Below the pieces are notes generated by a model that saw only the letters and a list, made by a program, of their open reading frames with translations, made no database searches and was not told the origin of the DNA. A program made the position numbers and the translations under genes. 64,000 nucleotides of DNA from Haemophilus parainfluenzae (lineage in GTDB: Bacteria; Pseudomonadota; Gammaproteobacteria; Enterobacterales; Pasteurellaceae), in contig NZ_CP063121.1 of assembly GCF_014931415.1 (NCBI RefSeq), positions 806,001 to 870,000 of the forward strand, in the 5' to 3' direction. Shown here one piece after another: positions 39,858 to 50,099 of the stretch. Within the stretch, counting starts at the first letter, position 1. Every line of letters begins with the position of its first letter.

Positions 39858-40499
39858 TTACACACCATAACTTTCACGATAAGCCCGCATCGCAGGTAAA
39901 TATTGCTGATAATCGGGTTCTTTTTCAATGAATTGCATTAAATCATTCAAATCAATAATGGAAAGCACTTGGCACTGGTAGTCTCGTTCTACTTCTTGGA
40001 TGGCAGAAAGTTCCCCTTTGCCTTTTTCCTGACGATTTAATGCAATAAAGACAGCGGCTAATTTCGCGTTATTGGTTTCAAGAAGCGCCATAGATTCACG
40101 AATGGCTGTGCCAGCTGTAATGACATCATCGACTAACAACACATTGCCGGTTAATGGGCTACCGATCAAATTACCGCCTTCACCGTGATCTTTGGCTTCT
40201 TTGCGGTTAAAGCAAACAGGTGTGTCACGGTTAAATTGATTGAATAGTGCAATGGAAACGCTCGTCGCAATTGGAATACCTTTGTAGGCAGGACCAAAAA
40301 TGACATCAAAATCGACCGCACTTGATTGAATTGCCTTCGCATAGAATTCACCTAAACGAGCAAGATCTGCACCTGTGCTAAATAATCCTGCGTTAAAAAA
40401 ATAAGGGCTTTTTCGACCTGATTTTAGTGCAAATTCACCAAATCTAAGCACGTTACGGCTCAAGGCGAATTTAATAAATTCGATTTTATAGCTTTCCAT
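39858..40499 (-). CDS. pyrE: Orotate phosphoribosyltransferase
   Basis: 213 residues. It makes OMP from orotate and PRPP in pyrimidine synthesis. The PRPP-binding motif [17 protein letters not shown] and the N-terminal [16 protein letters not shown] are clear. rph lies upstream in the same direction, 9 bases away, the usual rph-pyrE pair. One USS core lies inside near 40314. Confidence 0.97.
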   Translation of the reverse strand: MESYKIEFIKFALSRNVLRFGEFALKSGRKSPYFFNAGLFSTGADLARLGEFYAKAIQSSAVDFDVIFGPAYKGIPIATSVSIALFNQFNRDTPVCFNRKEAKDHGEGGNLIGSPLTGNVLLVDDVITAGTAIRESMALLETNNAKLAAVFIALNRQEKGKGELSAIQEVERDYQCQVLSIIDLNDLMQFIEKEPDYQQYLPAMRAYRESYGV

Positions 40500-40508
40500 T
40501 TTTTGTTC

Positions 40509-41225
40509 CTATAAACCTAATGCTTCACGTTGTGCAGCGAAGATTTGTTCGCAGCCTTGTTTTGCTAAGCCTAATAAGGTGAGTAATTCTTCGTGGCTGA
40601 ATGGTTCGCCTTCTGCGGTACCTTGTACTTCGATCATTCGACCATCTTCCATCATCACAACGTTCATATCTGTTTCGGCGGCTGAATCTTCTACATATTC
40701 CAAATCACATACAGTCTCACCCTCAACAATTCCAACCGAAATTGCAGCAACGAGACCTTTGATTGGATTGGCTTTTAATGTGCCGTTAGCGATTAAACCA
40801 TTGATAGCATCACATAAAGCTACTGCTGCACCGGTGATAGAAGCTGTTCTTGTACCGCCATCCGCTTGAATCACATCGCAGTCTAAGGTAATAGAACGTT
40901 CGCCAAGAGCCTCTAAGTCAACCATTGCACGTAATGAACGTGCGATTAAACGTTGAATTTCCATGGTGCGTCCACCTTGTTTGCCTTTTGCCGCTTCACG
41001 TTGCATACGGCTGTGTGTAGAGCGAGGTAACATGCCATATTCTGCTGTCACCCAACCTTGATTCTGTCCTTTTAAGAAACGCGGTACGCTTTCATCGACA
41101 CTCGCCGTACATAAAACTTTAGTATCACCAAATTCCACTAATACTGAGCCTTCAGCATGTTTCGTGTAATTACGGGTGATTTTAATTGGACGAGGCTGAT
41201 GATTTTCACGATTATTTGGACGCAT
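40509..41225 (-). CDS. rph: Ribonuclease PH
   Basis: 238 residues, phosphorolytic 3'-5' exonuclease that trims tRNA 3' ends. Motifs are [50 protein letters not shown] and [20 protein letters not shown] with the catalytic Asp. The full-length, intact C-terminus contrasts with the frameshifted rph of E. coli K-12. It forms an operon with pyrE. The 9-base gap leaves no space for an attenuator between them. Confidence 0.96.
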   Translation of the reverse strand: MRPNNRENHQPRPIKITRNYTKHAEGSVLVEFGDTKVLCTASVDESVPRFLKGQNQGWVTAEYGMLPRSTHSRMQREAAKGKQGGRTMEIQRLIARSLRAMVDLEALGERSITLDCDVIQADGGTRTASITGAAVALCDAINGLIANGTLKANPIKGLVAAISVGIVEGETVCDLEYVEDSAAETDMNVVMMEDGRMIEVQGTAEGEPFSHEELLTLLGLAKQGCEQIFAAQREALGL

Positions 41226-41250
41226 TCTGAATTCCTTTATTTTTATTGAT

Positions 41251-41282
41251 AAAAAAAGCGTGCTTATTTTAGCACGCTTTTT
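41251..41282 (-). terminator. Terminator of the SulP transporter gene
   Basis: A 10-base perfect stem (41255-41264 with 41271-41280) has a T run on the minus strand. It lies between the SulP stop and the rph start. Confidence 0.85.
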
Positions 41283-41288
41283 AGTGTT

Positions 41289-43031
41289 TTATGGATTTGC
41301 TTGTTCAAACTCACGAATTTTATTAAACACATCTTGTAAATCTGTACCATAGTTAATTTTTTGCAATTCAGGCACAGAGTTAGATTTTACTAACATTCTG
41401 AGTGGTTGGAATTGCATATTGCACAAGTAGATTTGTTGATGTGGCAACATATGCTGTACAAAGTGGATGAGTGCATGAATGCCCCCTGTATCCAGAACAG
41501 TCACGGCATCGCATTGTAATACGATATGTTTGATCTCGTGATCGGTATGTACGGTTTTATCGTGCAAATCTGCAAAGAGTTTATCTGCAGCTGCAAAGAA
41601 CAATGGACCGCTGATACGATAAGCTAACACATCATCTAAATCTTCTGGCACAGGTTGTTCAATCGTTTTTGTCATTTCTGCAATGGTGCGGATAAATAAG
41701 AGACTCGCTAATAATACGCCGACAGAGATGGCGATCACCATATCAAATAACACAGTGAGAATTAAGCAAGTGAACAACACAGCAATTTCATTTTTTGTTG
41801 AGCGACGCGCCAAACGAATGATTTCAGGTACATTCGCCATATGCCAAGCTACCATTAATAGCAATGCAGCCATAGAAGAGAGTGGCAAATAAGACAGGGC
41901 ATTCGCAAAGAATAATAGCGAGAATAAAACTAAGAGTGCATGAATTACACTGGCTATTGGTGATACTGCTCCAGATTTAACGTTGGCTGCAGAACGTGCA
42001 ATTGCTGCAGTTGCCGTAATGCCGCCTAAGAATGGTGAAATAATATTACCTAAACCTTGGGCGAGTAATTCATTATTGGAATGATGTTTGGTATCCGTCA
42101 TATTATCTAAGATGACCGCACAAAGTAGCGATTCAATCGCCCCTAATACAGCCATTGAAAAGGCAGCAGGTAAGATATCTTGTATGCGATCAAAATTCCA
42201 ATTGATGACTTCACCTTGGGCATTAGGAATATTCCAAGGTAAGGCAAATTCAGGCAAGACATTAGGGATACCATGTCCTGTTGTGCCATCAGATAAGGTG
42301 TATTGGAATGCCGTACCAATAGTTTCAACGGAGAAACCAAATTGCCCTAAGACTAATGCTATGAGTGTCCCAATAATGACCGCAGGTAAATGACCTGGCA
42401 CGGGTAAACGAAGCTTATGCCATTGGGTGAGTACAAACAAGGTGACCACACCAACAGCGCTGTCTGCCCAGTTAATCGTCGGAAGTGCGGTCAAAATAGC
42501 TTGCACTTTTTCAATATAGTGAGGTGGCATCTGAGCAATGTCTAAACCTAAGAAATCTTTGATTTGCAGAGTACCGATGGTGATCCCAATTCCGCAGGTA
42601 AAGCCAAGTGTAACGGGGAGAGGAATGTACTCAATTAATCGCCCTAATCGAGACAACGCCATGATGACCAAAATAATCCCCGAGAGCAGTGTCGCCATAA
42701 GTAACCCGCTGAGCCCAAATTGTTGGGTAACGGGATATAAAATCACAACAAATGCCGCAGTTGGCCCAGAAATATTAAAACGTGATCCACCGGTTAATGC
42801 AATCACAATACCAGCCACGATAGCCGTATAAAGACCATGTTGTGGAGGAACACCGCTGGCAATGGCTAAAGCCATGGAGAGCGGAATCGCAATAACTCCT
42901 ACAGTCAGACCCGCGATAATATCTTTAATCAATTTTTGTTTTCCGTAACCTTCACGGAAGGATTCTTTCAATGCGCTAAATGGTTTTACAGCCAGAAACA
43001 CATTTTTAGAAAAGAGTAATTTGATTTGCAT
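41289..43031 (-). CDS. SulP-family anion transporter with STAS domain
   Basis: 580 residues. About twelve to fourteen helices at residues 30-440, beginning with the family motif [38 protein letters not shown], then a C-terminal STAS domain (about 460-570) with the conserved [11 protein letters not shown] loop. SulP carriers move sulfate, bicarbonate (BicA) or dicarboxylates; substrate is not decided by the sequence. In Pasteurellaceae a bicarbonate role is plausible given the carbonic anhydrase nearby, but this is inference. Single gene with its own terminator. Confidence 0.9.
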   Translation of the reverse strand: MQIKLLFSKNVFLAVKPFSALKESFREGYGKQKLIKDIIAGLTVGVIAIPLSMALAIASGVPPQHGLYTAIVAGIVIALTGGSRFNISGPTAAFVVILYPVTQQFGLSGLLMATLLSGIILVIMALSRLGRLIEYIPLPVTLGFTCGIGITIGTLQIKDFLGLDIAQMPPHYIEKVQAILTALPTINWADSAVGVVTLFVLTQWHKLRLPVPGHLPAVIIGTLIALVLGQFGFSVETIGTAFQYTLSDGTTGHGIPNVLPEFALPWNIPNAQGEVINWNFDRIQDILPAAFSMAVLGAIESLLCAVILDNMTDTKHHSNNELLAQGLGNIISPFLGGITATAAIARSAANVKSGAVSPIASVIHALLVLFSLLFFANALSYLPLSSMAALLLMVAWHMANVPEIIRLARRSTKNEIAVLFTCLILTVLFDMVIAISVGVLLASLLFIRTIAEMTKTIEQPVPEDLDDVLAYRISGPLFFAAADKLFADLHDKTVHTDHEIKHIVLQCDAVTVLDTGGIHALIHFVQHMLPHQQIYLCNMQFQPLRMLVKSNSVPELQKINYGTDLQDVFNKIREFEQANP

Positions 43032-43111
43032 AAAAATACGACGATAGAAAAGAGATAAGTTTATATTTTAGCTAAAAGGAAAAGGATTTTTCATGTTCTA
43101 GCTCAAAAAAC

Positions 43112-43140
43112 TTGACTAATCTTGGATAAATCTTTATATT
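43112..43140 (+). promoter_or_regulatory. Promoter for tRNA-Ser
   Basis: TTGACT (43112-43117), 17-base spacer, TATATT (43135-43140), 16 bases before the mature tRNA 5' end. Confidence 0.75.
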
Positions 43141-43156
43141 TCACGCACTTCAAAAC

Positions 43157-43246
43157 GGTGAGATGTCCGAGTGGTTGAAGGAGCACGCCTGGAAAGCGTG
43201 TATGTGCGAAAGTGCATCGGGGGTTCGAATCCCCCTCTCACCGCCA
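43157..43246 (+). tRNA. tRNA-Ser (GGA)
   Basis: 90 bases with encoded CCA. The acceptor arms GGTGAGA and TCTCACC pair, the anticodon stem CACGC/GCGTG encloses a loop with GGA, the T-loop TTCGAAT is present, and a long variable arm (TGTGCGAAAGTGCA region) marks a class II serine tRNA. Confidence 0.97.
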
Positions 43247-43316
43247 TTCAAATTACAATCCTTTATAAATATCCGAGCATTTTTTAAATCATAGATTCTT
43301 GATATTTTATGGATAT

Positions 43317-43343
43317 AAAAAAGCACGCATTAAGCGTGCTTTT
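43317..43343. terminator. Bidirectional terminator after tRNA-Ser and the autotransporter gene
   Basis: Nine-base arms (43320-43328 and 43334-43342) with flanking A and T runs. Confidence 0.82.
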
Positions 43344-43364
43344 GTTATTTATACGAGTGTTTAG

Positions 43365-44585
43365 TTAGCGCCAACGTATCCCAACACCTGCACCCGCACC
43401 AAAATCACCACGGCTACTTGCAGTACCGCCTACTTTAAATAGCAGTTTGCCATTATCAGAAGCTCGAGAATAACCGACTGCTAGCGCACTTTCATTACGG
43501 AAAGTTCCTGCACCCACACCAAGCACGCTTTCCCCAGAAGTAATTGCTTGGGGGACTTGTGTTAATGCAATAGCGCTGGAAATGCCTGCACGTAATTTTT
43601 TCACGTTGTGTTTCAAATCTGAGCGCAATGATTCAGTAGAACGTGTCATTTCAGAGCGTAAATCAGAAATCTCTTTTGTATTTGTCATCACTTGATTTGA
43701 TAAGTGATCTAAACGTGAAGCGTTATTCGCAATATTTTGCACGTTATTGTTTACTTTATCAGCAAGTGCTTTGGTATTTTGAGTATTACTTGATGAATTA
43801 TGGCTGATTCTATTTTTTAGATCATCGATATCAGTTCTGTTCGTTTGAATATTGTTCGTATTATTTTTTACTTGGTTATCTAGGTTATTTAGATTTTTTT
43901 GGGTATCCGTAACTCGCTCTTCTACACCCGTGATACGATTATCTAAATCTTTACGATTCTCTGTAATTCGTTCATCTAAATTTTTACGATTCTCCGTAAT
44001 ACGATTATCTAGATCTTTGCGATTTTCAGTAATTCTTTCATCCAGTGCTCGGCGATCTTCAGTAATGCGACCATCTAAACGACCCACTTCATCATTGATG
44101 CGATTATTTAGATTTTTATCTGTTTGGTTTAAACGTTCATCAACGCCAGTAATACGATTATTTAAATCTTTCTGAGCGTTGGTAATGCGCTCATCAAGAC
44201 GACCCACTTCAGTTGTTACACGATTATCAATTTCAGTTTGAGTATTCGTAATTCGTTCATCTAATGCTCGGCGATTTTCTGTGATATCTTTATCTAAACG
44301 CCCCACTTCGTCATTAATGCGGTTGTTGAGATTTTTATCTGTTTCATTAATACGATCGTTTAAATTTTTGTCCGTTTGATTTAGTCGAACATCGACACCC
44401 GTGATGCGATCGTCAAGTTCTTTACGCTCATTTGTAATTCGATTATCAAGAACTGAACGAGTTTCAGTAATACGATCGTCGAGTCTTCCTACTTGAGCAT
44501 AAACTTCAGTTTTTGTAGCGGTATCTTCTGCAAAAGCAAGAGATGCACTTCCAAATAAACATACAAATAAGAGTGTTTTTTTCAT
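43365..44585 (-). CDS. Short trimeric autotransporter with hendecad coiled-coil stalk
   Basis: 406 residues. A conventional Sec signal peptide (about residues 1-19) is followed by a stalk from about residue 25 to 330 built largely of 11-residue repeats of the form LDERITENRKD/LDNRITENRKN. A heptad-like part follows, with Asn-rich NNNVQNIANNASRLDHL. The C-terminal 75 residues (KKLRAGISSAIALTQVPQA ... VGYSRASDNGKLLFKVGGTAS) are a YadA-type membrane anchor. No globular head is visible, and the signal peptide is not of the extended (ESPR) kind. It is likely a surface adhesin or spacer fibre. Confidence 0.9.
   Translation of the reverse strand: MKKTLLFVCLFGSASLAFAEDTATKTEVYAQVGRLDDRITETRSVLDNRITNERKELDDRITGVDVRLNQTDKNLNDRINETDKNLNNRINDEVGRLDKDITENRRALDERITNTQTEIDNRVTTEVGRLDERITNAQKDLNNRITGVDERLNQTDKNLNNRINDEVGRLDGRITEDRRALDERITENRKDLDNRITENRKNLDERITENRKDLDNRITGVEERVTDTQKNLNNLDNQVKNNTNNIQTNRTDIDDLKNRISHNSSSNTQNTKALADKVNNNVQNIANNASRLDHLSNQVMTNTKEISDLRSEMTRSTESLRSDLKHNVKKLRAGISSAIALTQVPQAITSGESVLGVGAGTFRNESALAVGYSRASDNGKLLFKVGGTASSRGDFGAGAGVGIRWR
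43900..44470 (-). repeat. 33-bp-periodic hendecad repeats in the autotransporter stalk
   Basis: The coding strand repeats a degenerate 33-base unit encoding L-D-x-R-I-T-x-x-x-x-x. Units differ from each other, but blocks such as DERITENRKDL/DNRITENRKNL recur nearly unchanged, and a larger block (NQTDKNLNNRINDEVGRLD) occurs twice, which suggests past duplication. Confidence 0.8.
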
Positions 44586-44701
44586 CAGGTTTAATTCCTT
44601 TAAATAAAAAATATCCGAAATATAATAAAAGTTTCATTCGGTATGAAACGAAATGAATAATACTAGTATGAAATAATTTGGTAAATATTTTAACGTAAAA
44701 A

Positions 44702-44724
44702 TTTACAAAGATTTACATTGTAAA
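44702..44724. repeat. TTTACA direct repeat and palindrome upstream of the autotransporter
   Basis: TTTACA occurs at 44702-44707 and 44712-44717 (10-base period), and the second copy forms a palindrome with TGTAAA at 44719-44724. It lies about 120 bases upstream of the autotransporter start and may be an operator. Confidence 0.35.
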
Positions 44725-44776
44725 ACAATGGCTTATAATTTTATGAGATGATTTGATTTTTTGAGAATGTATATAA

Positions 44777-44853
<77 letters not shown>

Positions 44854-44905
44854 ATTTTAAGGGTTACATCTTTTGTATGGAATTTCGAGGGAAATATAAA
44901 AGAAG

Positions 44906-44982
44906 TGGTCGGCGAGATAGGATTTGAACCTACGACCCACTGGTCCCAAACCAGTTGCGCTACCAAGCTGCGCTACTCGCCG
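44906..44982 (-). tRNA. tRNA-Pro (TGG)
   Basis: 77 bases with CCA encoded. The acceptor CGGCGAG pairs with CTCGCCG, the anticodon stem ACTGG/CCAGT encloses TTTGGGA with TGG, and the T-loop is TTCAAAT. It lies 52 bases upstream of tRNA-Arg on the same strand; the two are probably one transcript. Confidence 0.97.
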
Positions 44983-44995
44983 ACGATTGAGCACA

Positions 44996-45023
44996 ATTAT
45001 AGTGAGCTTTTCTTTTCAGTCAA
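44996..45023 (-). promoter_or_regulatory. Promoter for tRNA-Pro and tRNA-Arg
   Basis: On the minus strand TTGACT (45018-45023), a 16-base spacer and TATAAT (44996-45001) lie 14 bases before tRNA-Pro. Confidence 0.8.
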
Positions 45024-45159
45024 TTAATTTTTTAGATTCCTCTTTCAATTGCTCAAAATTATTCCAGTTTTTCAACCGCACTTTTGTTGTCTTTGTAAAA
45101 TAAGGCGTTGTCAGTTAAAATAGCAAACGTTTACTTAATGCTATCTTGAGGAAAAACGC

Positions 45160-46017
45160 ATGACCGCTCAAATTATTTCAGGTACTGAACTATCAAAAAA
45201 AATTAAATCGGATGTTGCCAATAAAATTGAACATTATCGTGCTCAAGGCAAACGTGCACCAGGACTTGCGGTCATTTTGGTGGGGGCAGATCCCGCTTCT
45301 CAAGTCTATGTCGGCAGTAAACGAAAAAGTTGTGAGGAAATCGGGATGGTTTCAAAGTCCTATGATTTACCTGAAACCACTTCGGAAGCAGAACTACTGC
45401 AACTGATAGATCAATTGAATGCGGATGAAACGATTGATGGTATTCTTGTGCAACTTCCATTGCCTGAACAAATTAATAGCACATCAGTGATTGAGCGTAT
45501 TAGTCCTGAAAAAGATGTAGATGGTTTCCACCCTTATAATGTGGGGCGTTTATGTCAGCGTATTCCGACCTTGCGTGCTTGCACCCCTTATGGTGTAATG
45601 AAATTATTAGAAACCACGGGCATTGATTTACATGGTAAACATGCGGTGATCGTCGGCGCATCAAATATTGTGGGGCGTCCGATGTCGCTTGAATTATTAT
45701 TGGCAGGCGCTACTGTCACAGTGACGCACCGTTTCACCAAAGATTTAGAGCATCATATTCGTCAGGCAGATGTTTTAGTGGTAGCTGTGGGTAAACCTCG
45801 TTTTATTCCGGGCGATTGGATTAAAGAAGGGGCAACAGTCATTGATGTGGGGATTAACCGTATCAATGGCAAATTAGTGGGTGACGTGGAATATGATGTG
45901 GCGCTACAAAAAGCGGCTTATATTACGCCGGTACCGGGTGGAGTAGGACCAATGACAGTTGCCATGCTGATGTTTAATACACTTTATGCTTATGAGCATA
46001 ACAATCAACTGGTTTAA
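45160..46017 (+). CDS. folD: Bifunctional methylenetetrahydrofolate dehydrogenase/cyclohydrolase
   Basis: 285 residues. It interconverts 5,10-methylene-, methenyl- and 10-formyl-THF for purine and fMet synthesis. Motifs are [27 protein letters not shown] with the catalytic Tyr and Lys, [26 protein letters not shown], the NADP loop [13 protein letters not shown], and [16 protein letters not shown] at the end. It has a strong GAGGAAA ribosome site. A USS is at about 45076 upstream, and a USS dyad terminates it. Confidence 0.97.
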   Translation: MTAQIISGTELSKKIKSDVANKIEHYRAQGKRAPGLAVILVGADPASQVYVGSKRKSCEEIGMVSKSYDLPETTSEAELLQLIDQLNADETIDGILVQLPLPEQINSTSVIERISPEKDVDGFHPYNVGRLCQRIPTLRACTPYGVMKLLETTGIDLHGKHAVIVGASNIVGRPMSLELLLAGATVTVTHRFTKDLEHHIRQADVLVVAVGKPRFIPGDWIKEGATVIDVGINRINGKLVGDVEYDVALQKAAYITPVPGGVGPMTVAMLMFNTLYAYEHNNQLV

Positions 46018-46024
46018 GAAATAA

Positions 46025-46054
46025 AAAAGTGCGGTTAAATTTGACCGCACTTTT
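46025..46054. terminator. USS-dyad bidirectional terminator between folD and ndh
   Basis: Eleven-base arms (46025-46035 and 46044-46054) hold paired USS cores with A and T tails on the two sides. Confidence 0.82.
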
Positions 46055-46058
46055 AGTC

Positions 46059-47393
46059 TTAATGTAATTTCAATCTTGGTTTTAAATAGTGGTTAAGTTT
46101 ATCCACTAAAATAATCAAGCCGATCTTAATACATCCATGCAAAGCATGTTGATGCATACGATATAAAGACACATACGCAAATTGTGCAAATTTACCTTGA
46201 ACAGTCAGAGGGTTTTTCCCAAATTTATTTGAGATGCTACCCAATGCGGTAAAGCTTGAAAGAGAAACCAAGGTTCCTTTATCGTTGTATTTGAATGCTT
46301 TTAATGGTTTTTGCTCAAAAAGTGCAAAGATATTTTTTGCACAAGCTTTTGCCATTTGGTGTGCCGCTTGCGCTCTTGGCGGAACTAATTTACCGTTTGG
46401 TTGCATTAATGCTGCACAGTCGCCAATGGCAAAAATACTATCATCTACCGTAGTTTGAAGGGTATCTTTTACCACTAATTGATTGATACGATTAAGCTCT
46501 AATCCATCGAATTGCTGTGTCACCGTTGAGGTGCGAACACCTGCCGCCCATACAATCAGATCAGCTTTGATTTCTTCCCCATCTTTGGTGATAAGCGTGT
46601 TAGGTTGGGCTTCTGTGATCATCGTATTTAATTTCACGTTTGCACCCATTTCTTGCAATTCATCTAATACTGCCGCAGATAAATTTTCAGGTAGAGCAGG
46701 CAATAAGCGCGGACCTGCTTCAACTAAGGTGACTTGTAAGCAAGAATTATCAATTTTACCGTAACCGTAAGAAGACAGGTCTTCAGTCGCGTGATAAAGT
46801 TCAGCAGTTAATTCCACACCAGTTGCGCCGCCGCCAACAATTGCAATATTGACTTTGTTTTCATCCACTAGTTTTTGTTTAAACTCTTCTTCACCGATAT
46901 CATCTAATGCACGGTTCTCAGAGAATTTAAGGAATAATTCCAACATTCTTTGTTGAAAACGAAGCGCTTGATCAGAGCTATCTAAGAAAATACAGTTATC
47001 GGCGACGCCTTTTGTATTGAAATCATTCGATTTACTGCCGATTGCAATCACTAAGTAGTCATAAGGAATACGGCGCGCAACCACAAGCATATCGCCTTCT
47101 TGTCCATAAACAGGGGCAAGCTCAACATATTTTTGTTCACGATTAATGCGTGTGATTGAGCCTTGCTCGAAGCTAAAATGATGGTTTTTACCGTGAGCAC
47201 GATAGCTCAGAGAATCCATACCATCATCCATGACACCTGTTGCAATTTCATGTAATAGAGGTTTCCACAAGTGGGTCGCATTGCGGTCAACAAGCGTTAC
47301 TTTAGCTTGTTTCTTACGACCTAATTTGTCACCTAAAAATGTCGCTAATTCAATGCCGCCAGCGCCACCGCCAACGATCACGACGTTTTTCAT
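46059..47393 (-). CDS. ndh: Type II NADH:quinone oxidoreductase
   Basis: 444 residues. It oxidises NADH at the membrane surface without pumping protons, passing electrons to quinone. FAD-binding VIVGGGAGGIELATFLG starts the protein, the NADH loop IAIVGGGATGVELTAELY is near residue 185, and the second FAD motif IFAIGDCA is near 310. The C-terminal LHGCIKIGLIILVDKL segment is a membrane-binding amphipathic helix. Single gene; 47394-47494 contains a USS near 47486. Confidence 0.95.
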   Translation of the reverse strand: MKNVVIVGGGAGGIELATFLGDKLGRKKQAKVTLVDRNATHLWKPLLHEIATGVMDDGMDSLSYRAHGKNHHFSFEQGSITRINREQKYVELAPVYGQEGDMLVVARRIPYDYLVIAIGSKSNDFNTKGVADNCIFLDSSDQALRFQQRMLELFLKFSENRALDDIGEEEFKQKLVDENKVNIAIVGGGATGVELTAELYHATEDLSSYGYGKIDNSCLQVTLVEAGPRLLPALPENLSAAVLDELQEMGANVKLNTMITEAQPNTLITKDGEEIKADLIVWAAGVRTSTVTQQFDGLELNRINQLVVKDTLQTTVDDSIFAIGDCAALMQPNGKLVPPRAQAAHQMAKACAKNIFALFEQKPLKAFKYNDKGTLVSLSSFTALGSISNKFGKNPLTVQGKFAQFAYVSLYRMHQHALHGCIKIGLIILVDKLNHYLKPRLKLH

Positions 47394-47494
47394 AAAGTAC
47401 TCCTAAAAGCAAAATTGTTAAAAATGTTAAACTAATGTAATGATAGCATAACAAATAAACAAGGCGAAAAAATTTAATGGAAATTGACCGCACT

Positions 47495-48118
47495 TTATTG
47501 ATGACAGCGATCGTAAAGCGGTTGTAATTGTTGGATGGTTTGCGTGATAAATAAAACAGGATCAATTTGGCTTAGTTGATCTTTTTCAATACTTTTCCCA
47601 ATACACCAAAAATCGTCCTCTGAACGCAAGAGAAGATCTTTTTCAGAAATAGTTTTCACTTGGCGAAAATCATCATATTCGCTTTCATCTTCTCGCCAAA
47701 TATCAAAATCGGCAAATTGTTTGAAATCAAATTGATCAAGCCATTGATTATATTGTTGCAGATTAATTTGTGAGCGATCTGCGCGATAGCAATGCCAATC
47801 TAAACACACTCTTAACCGACGACGATTTAATAGCACCGAAAAAATGGCTGCAGAATTCTGATTAAACTCATATTTAAAATAAGCGAAGAAATGCGCGCGT
47901 ACCTGCCAGCCATTGGTCCAGCTTTCAATATGTGGTTTCGCAAAAGGTGTGCCGAGTTGCTTTGCAACTTCTTGGATAATCGCTTTCCAATTATCCCAAT
48001 GTAATTTGTAATTAGCTTTGATCGCAGGAATATCTTCCGGACAAAATTTCTTCATCTGGGCGAATTGGTAGAAAGGAATATTGAACAGTTCGCAAGATTC
48101 AGCATTAAGTGAGAGCAT
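47495..48118 (-). CDS. HI_0552-like uncharacterised protein
   Basis: 207 residues, soluble, no signal peptide. It is rich in Trp, Phe and Tyr (SWTNGWQVRAHFFAYFKYEF; RRRLRVCLDWHCYRADRSQINL). I recall an orthologue beside apaH in H. influenzae, annotated only as a hypothetical family. Function is unknown. The start lies 9 bases after the apaH stop in the same direction, so the two are co-transcribed. A USS core sits just past its stop. Confidence 0.75.
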   Translation of the reverse strand: MLSLNAESCELFNIPFYQFAQMKKFCPEDIPAIKANYKLHWDNWKAIIQEVAKQLGTPFAKPHIESWTNGWQVRAHFFAYFKYEFNQNSAAIFSVLLNRRRLRVCLDWHCYRADRSQINLQQYNQWLDQFDFKQFADFDIWREDESEYDDFRQVKTISEKDLLLRSEDDFWCIGKSIEKDQLSQIDPVLFITQTIQQLQPLYDRCHQ

Positions 48119-48127
48119 CGTGTTTCC

Positions 48128-48955
48128 TTAAAAATCACTGTAATTTTTGACCGCACTTTGTGTGAAGAACTTTTTGTCTTCCCAACGTAACATAGTCATT
48201 CGATTATTCCACACACAACCAGTGTCTAAGGCATAAATACCTTGTGGAGTTGGCTCATCCACTAAACTTGCCCAATGTCCAAATACAATGGGAATTTGTT
48301 TATAAAGTGGATTATCTAAATTAAACCAAGGCGTGAGTTCAGCTGGTGCATTTTTTAAAGGGGATTTACAGGCAAAATCAAAACGATGATCTAAATAACA
48401 AAAACGCATTCGAGTGAACGCATTAATAATATAACGATGACGTGCTAAGCCCTGTAAATCAGGCGACCAACGATCAGGCTGTTCAGAATACATATTTTCA
48501 ATGAGATAATGAAAATCCCCATTTTGTAAAATCTGTTCCACTTCAGCTGCACAAGATTTCGCAGTTTCTAAATCCCAATCAGGCGAAATGCCTGCGTGTG
48601 CCATCAGGAAGTTTAATTCTTCATTATGCACAAGTAAGGGCTGATGGCGTAACCAATGAATCAGCTCATCAAAATCGGGCGCATTAAAAATGGCATTAAC
48701 ACGATCACGCGGTTTTACTTTTTTAATACCCAGTGCGGTCGCAATTAAGTGTAAATCGTGATTTCCTAGCACGGTTTGCGCGGCATTACCAAGTGATTTT
48801 ACGAAACGAAGACATTCAAGTGATTTATCCCCACGCGCCACAAGATCCCCCACAAGATAAAGTTTATCTTGCGTAGGATTGAAATCTACACGCGCTAATA
48901 AAAGCTGTAATTCATCATAACAGCCTTGTAAATCACCAACGAAATAGGTTGCCAT
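48128..48955 (-). CDS. apaH: Bis(5'-nucleosyl)-tetraphosphatase, symmetrical
   Basis: 275 residues of the PPP-type metallophosphatase family. It splits Ap4A to two ADP, and can remove Np4 caps from RNA. Metal-binding motifs are [27 protein letters not shown] and VLGNHDLH, followed by [10 protein letters not shown] and FGHWAS. In E. coli it lies directly after ksgA-apaG; here two glycosyltransferase genes separate it from ksgA. A USS core overlaps its last codons (about 48151). Confidence 0.96.
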   Translation of the reverse strand: MATYFVGDLQGCYDELQLLLARVDFNPTQDKLYLVGDLVARGDKSLECLRFVKSLGNAAQTVLGNHDLHLIATALGIKKVKPRDRVNAIFNAPDFDELIHWLRHQPLLVHNEELNFLMAHAGISPDWDLETAKSCAAEVEQILQNGDFHYLIENMYSEQPDRWSPDLQGLARHRYIINAFTRMRFCYLDHRFDFACKSPLKNAPAELTPWFNLDNPLYKQIPIVFGHWASLVDEPTPQGIYALDTGCVWNNRMTMLRWEDKKFFTQSAVKNYSDF

Positions 48956-49116
48956 TCTTTCTACAATGCTCCAGTTGTGGTTATTAGGTTTTGGCAGTCT
49001 TTATGCTAAAAATTTACCATAAATTCTAGCATAGATTTTTTGTGAAGATACTATTCATTTCATGATCTTAAAATAGTAAGATAGCCTGCAATTTAAGGCA
49101 GATATGATGTTTTTCT

Positions 49117-49965
49117 ATGTATTCTATTGAACATAAAAATGTAGTGATTAGTATTTCAACGGCGGATAAACGTCGAAATCACATTATCGATCAATTCGGT
49201 CAGAAACAAATTCCCTTTGAATTTTTTGATGCATTCACACCTTCTGATCGACTTGATGCTCATTTACAGCGTTATCTTCCAAATGTTGAAACCACATCAA
49301 AGCTCACGGCAGGAGAAAAGGGCTGTTTGGTGAGTCACTTTATGTTATGGAAAAAGTGTGTTGACGATAATTTAGATTATATTTCTATTTTTGAGGATGA
49401 TATTCTGCTTGGAGATAATGCAGAACAATATCTTGCGAATGATGAATGGCTAAAAGAGCGGTTTGATTTTCAAGAGATTTTTGTTTTGCGTTTAGAAACA
49501 TTTTTAATGCCTGTTCAACTGGAAAAACAGCAACAAATTTTACCTTTCCAAGAAAGAAACATTGATATTTTAAAATCAAAGCATTTTGGTACAGCTGGTT
49601 ATATTATCTCTAATGGCGCAGCGAAATACCTCATTAATTTATTTGAAAACCTCGCGGTAGATGAAGTCAAAGCAATTGATGAGATCATGTTTAATGAACA
49701 GATTAATGTCGGCGTCTATCAAGTATATCAACTTAATCCTGCCATTTGTGTTCAAGAATTGCAGTTAAATCAAGAAAATAGCGTATTGGTAAGTGACTTG
49801 CAGCAGGAGCGTAAAAAAAATACGGCAGTGCACACCAAGAAAACATTGAAACAGCGTTTAATTCGGGTGAAGGAAAATATTATACGAGCGCTAAATAAAG
49901 AAAAATGGAAAGAACAACAGCGCCTGAAAGAAATGCAAGGTAAAGAAATTGTTCGTTTTATGTAG
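49117..49965 (+). CDS. Glycosyltransferase family 25, LOS biosynthesis
   Basis: 282 residues. GT25 motifs are present: VVISISTADKRRNHI near the start, FEFFDAFTP, LTAGEKGCLVSHFMLWKKC and the DxD-like ISIFEDDILL, with GTAGYIISNGAAKYL later. Such enzymes add galactose or glucose to lipooligosaccharide (LgtB/E, Lic2A type). A basic, helical tail from about residue 225 (KKTLKQRLIRVKENIIRAL) probably binds the membrane. H. influenzae lic2A in the equivalent region carries CAAT repeats at its start; none are present here. Convergent with the GT8 gene. Confidence 0.87.
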   Translation: MYSIEHKNVVISISTADKRRNHIIDQFGQKQIPFEFFDAFTPSDRLDAHLQRYLPNVETTSKLTAGEKGCLVSHFMLWKKCVDDNLDYISIFEDDILLGDNAEQYLANDEWLKERFDFQEIFVLRLETFLMPVQLEKQQQILPFQERNIDILKSKHFGTAGYIISNGAAKYLINLFENLAVDEVKAIDEIMFNEQINVGVYQVYQLNPAICVQELQLNQENSVLVSDLQQERKKNTAVHTKKTLKQRLIRVKENIIRALNKEKWKEQQRLKEMQGKEIVRFM

Positions 49966-50099
49966 ATAAGCTGATGAAATACTTTATATAGGCTTAATCT
50001 CTTAAGCCTATTCGTAAAAAGCGATTTACACGCAAAATCAAAGTAATGATACTTTAAGCCTTGAAAACCATCAATGAAGCTGGTTGTCATTTTAGAAAA

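Noticed and set aside
43247..43316. Genomic-island attachment site at tRNA-Ser
   Set aside because: No integrase gene and no repeat of the tRNA 3' end was seen nearby.
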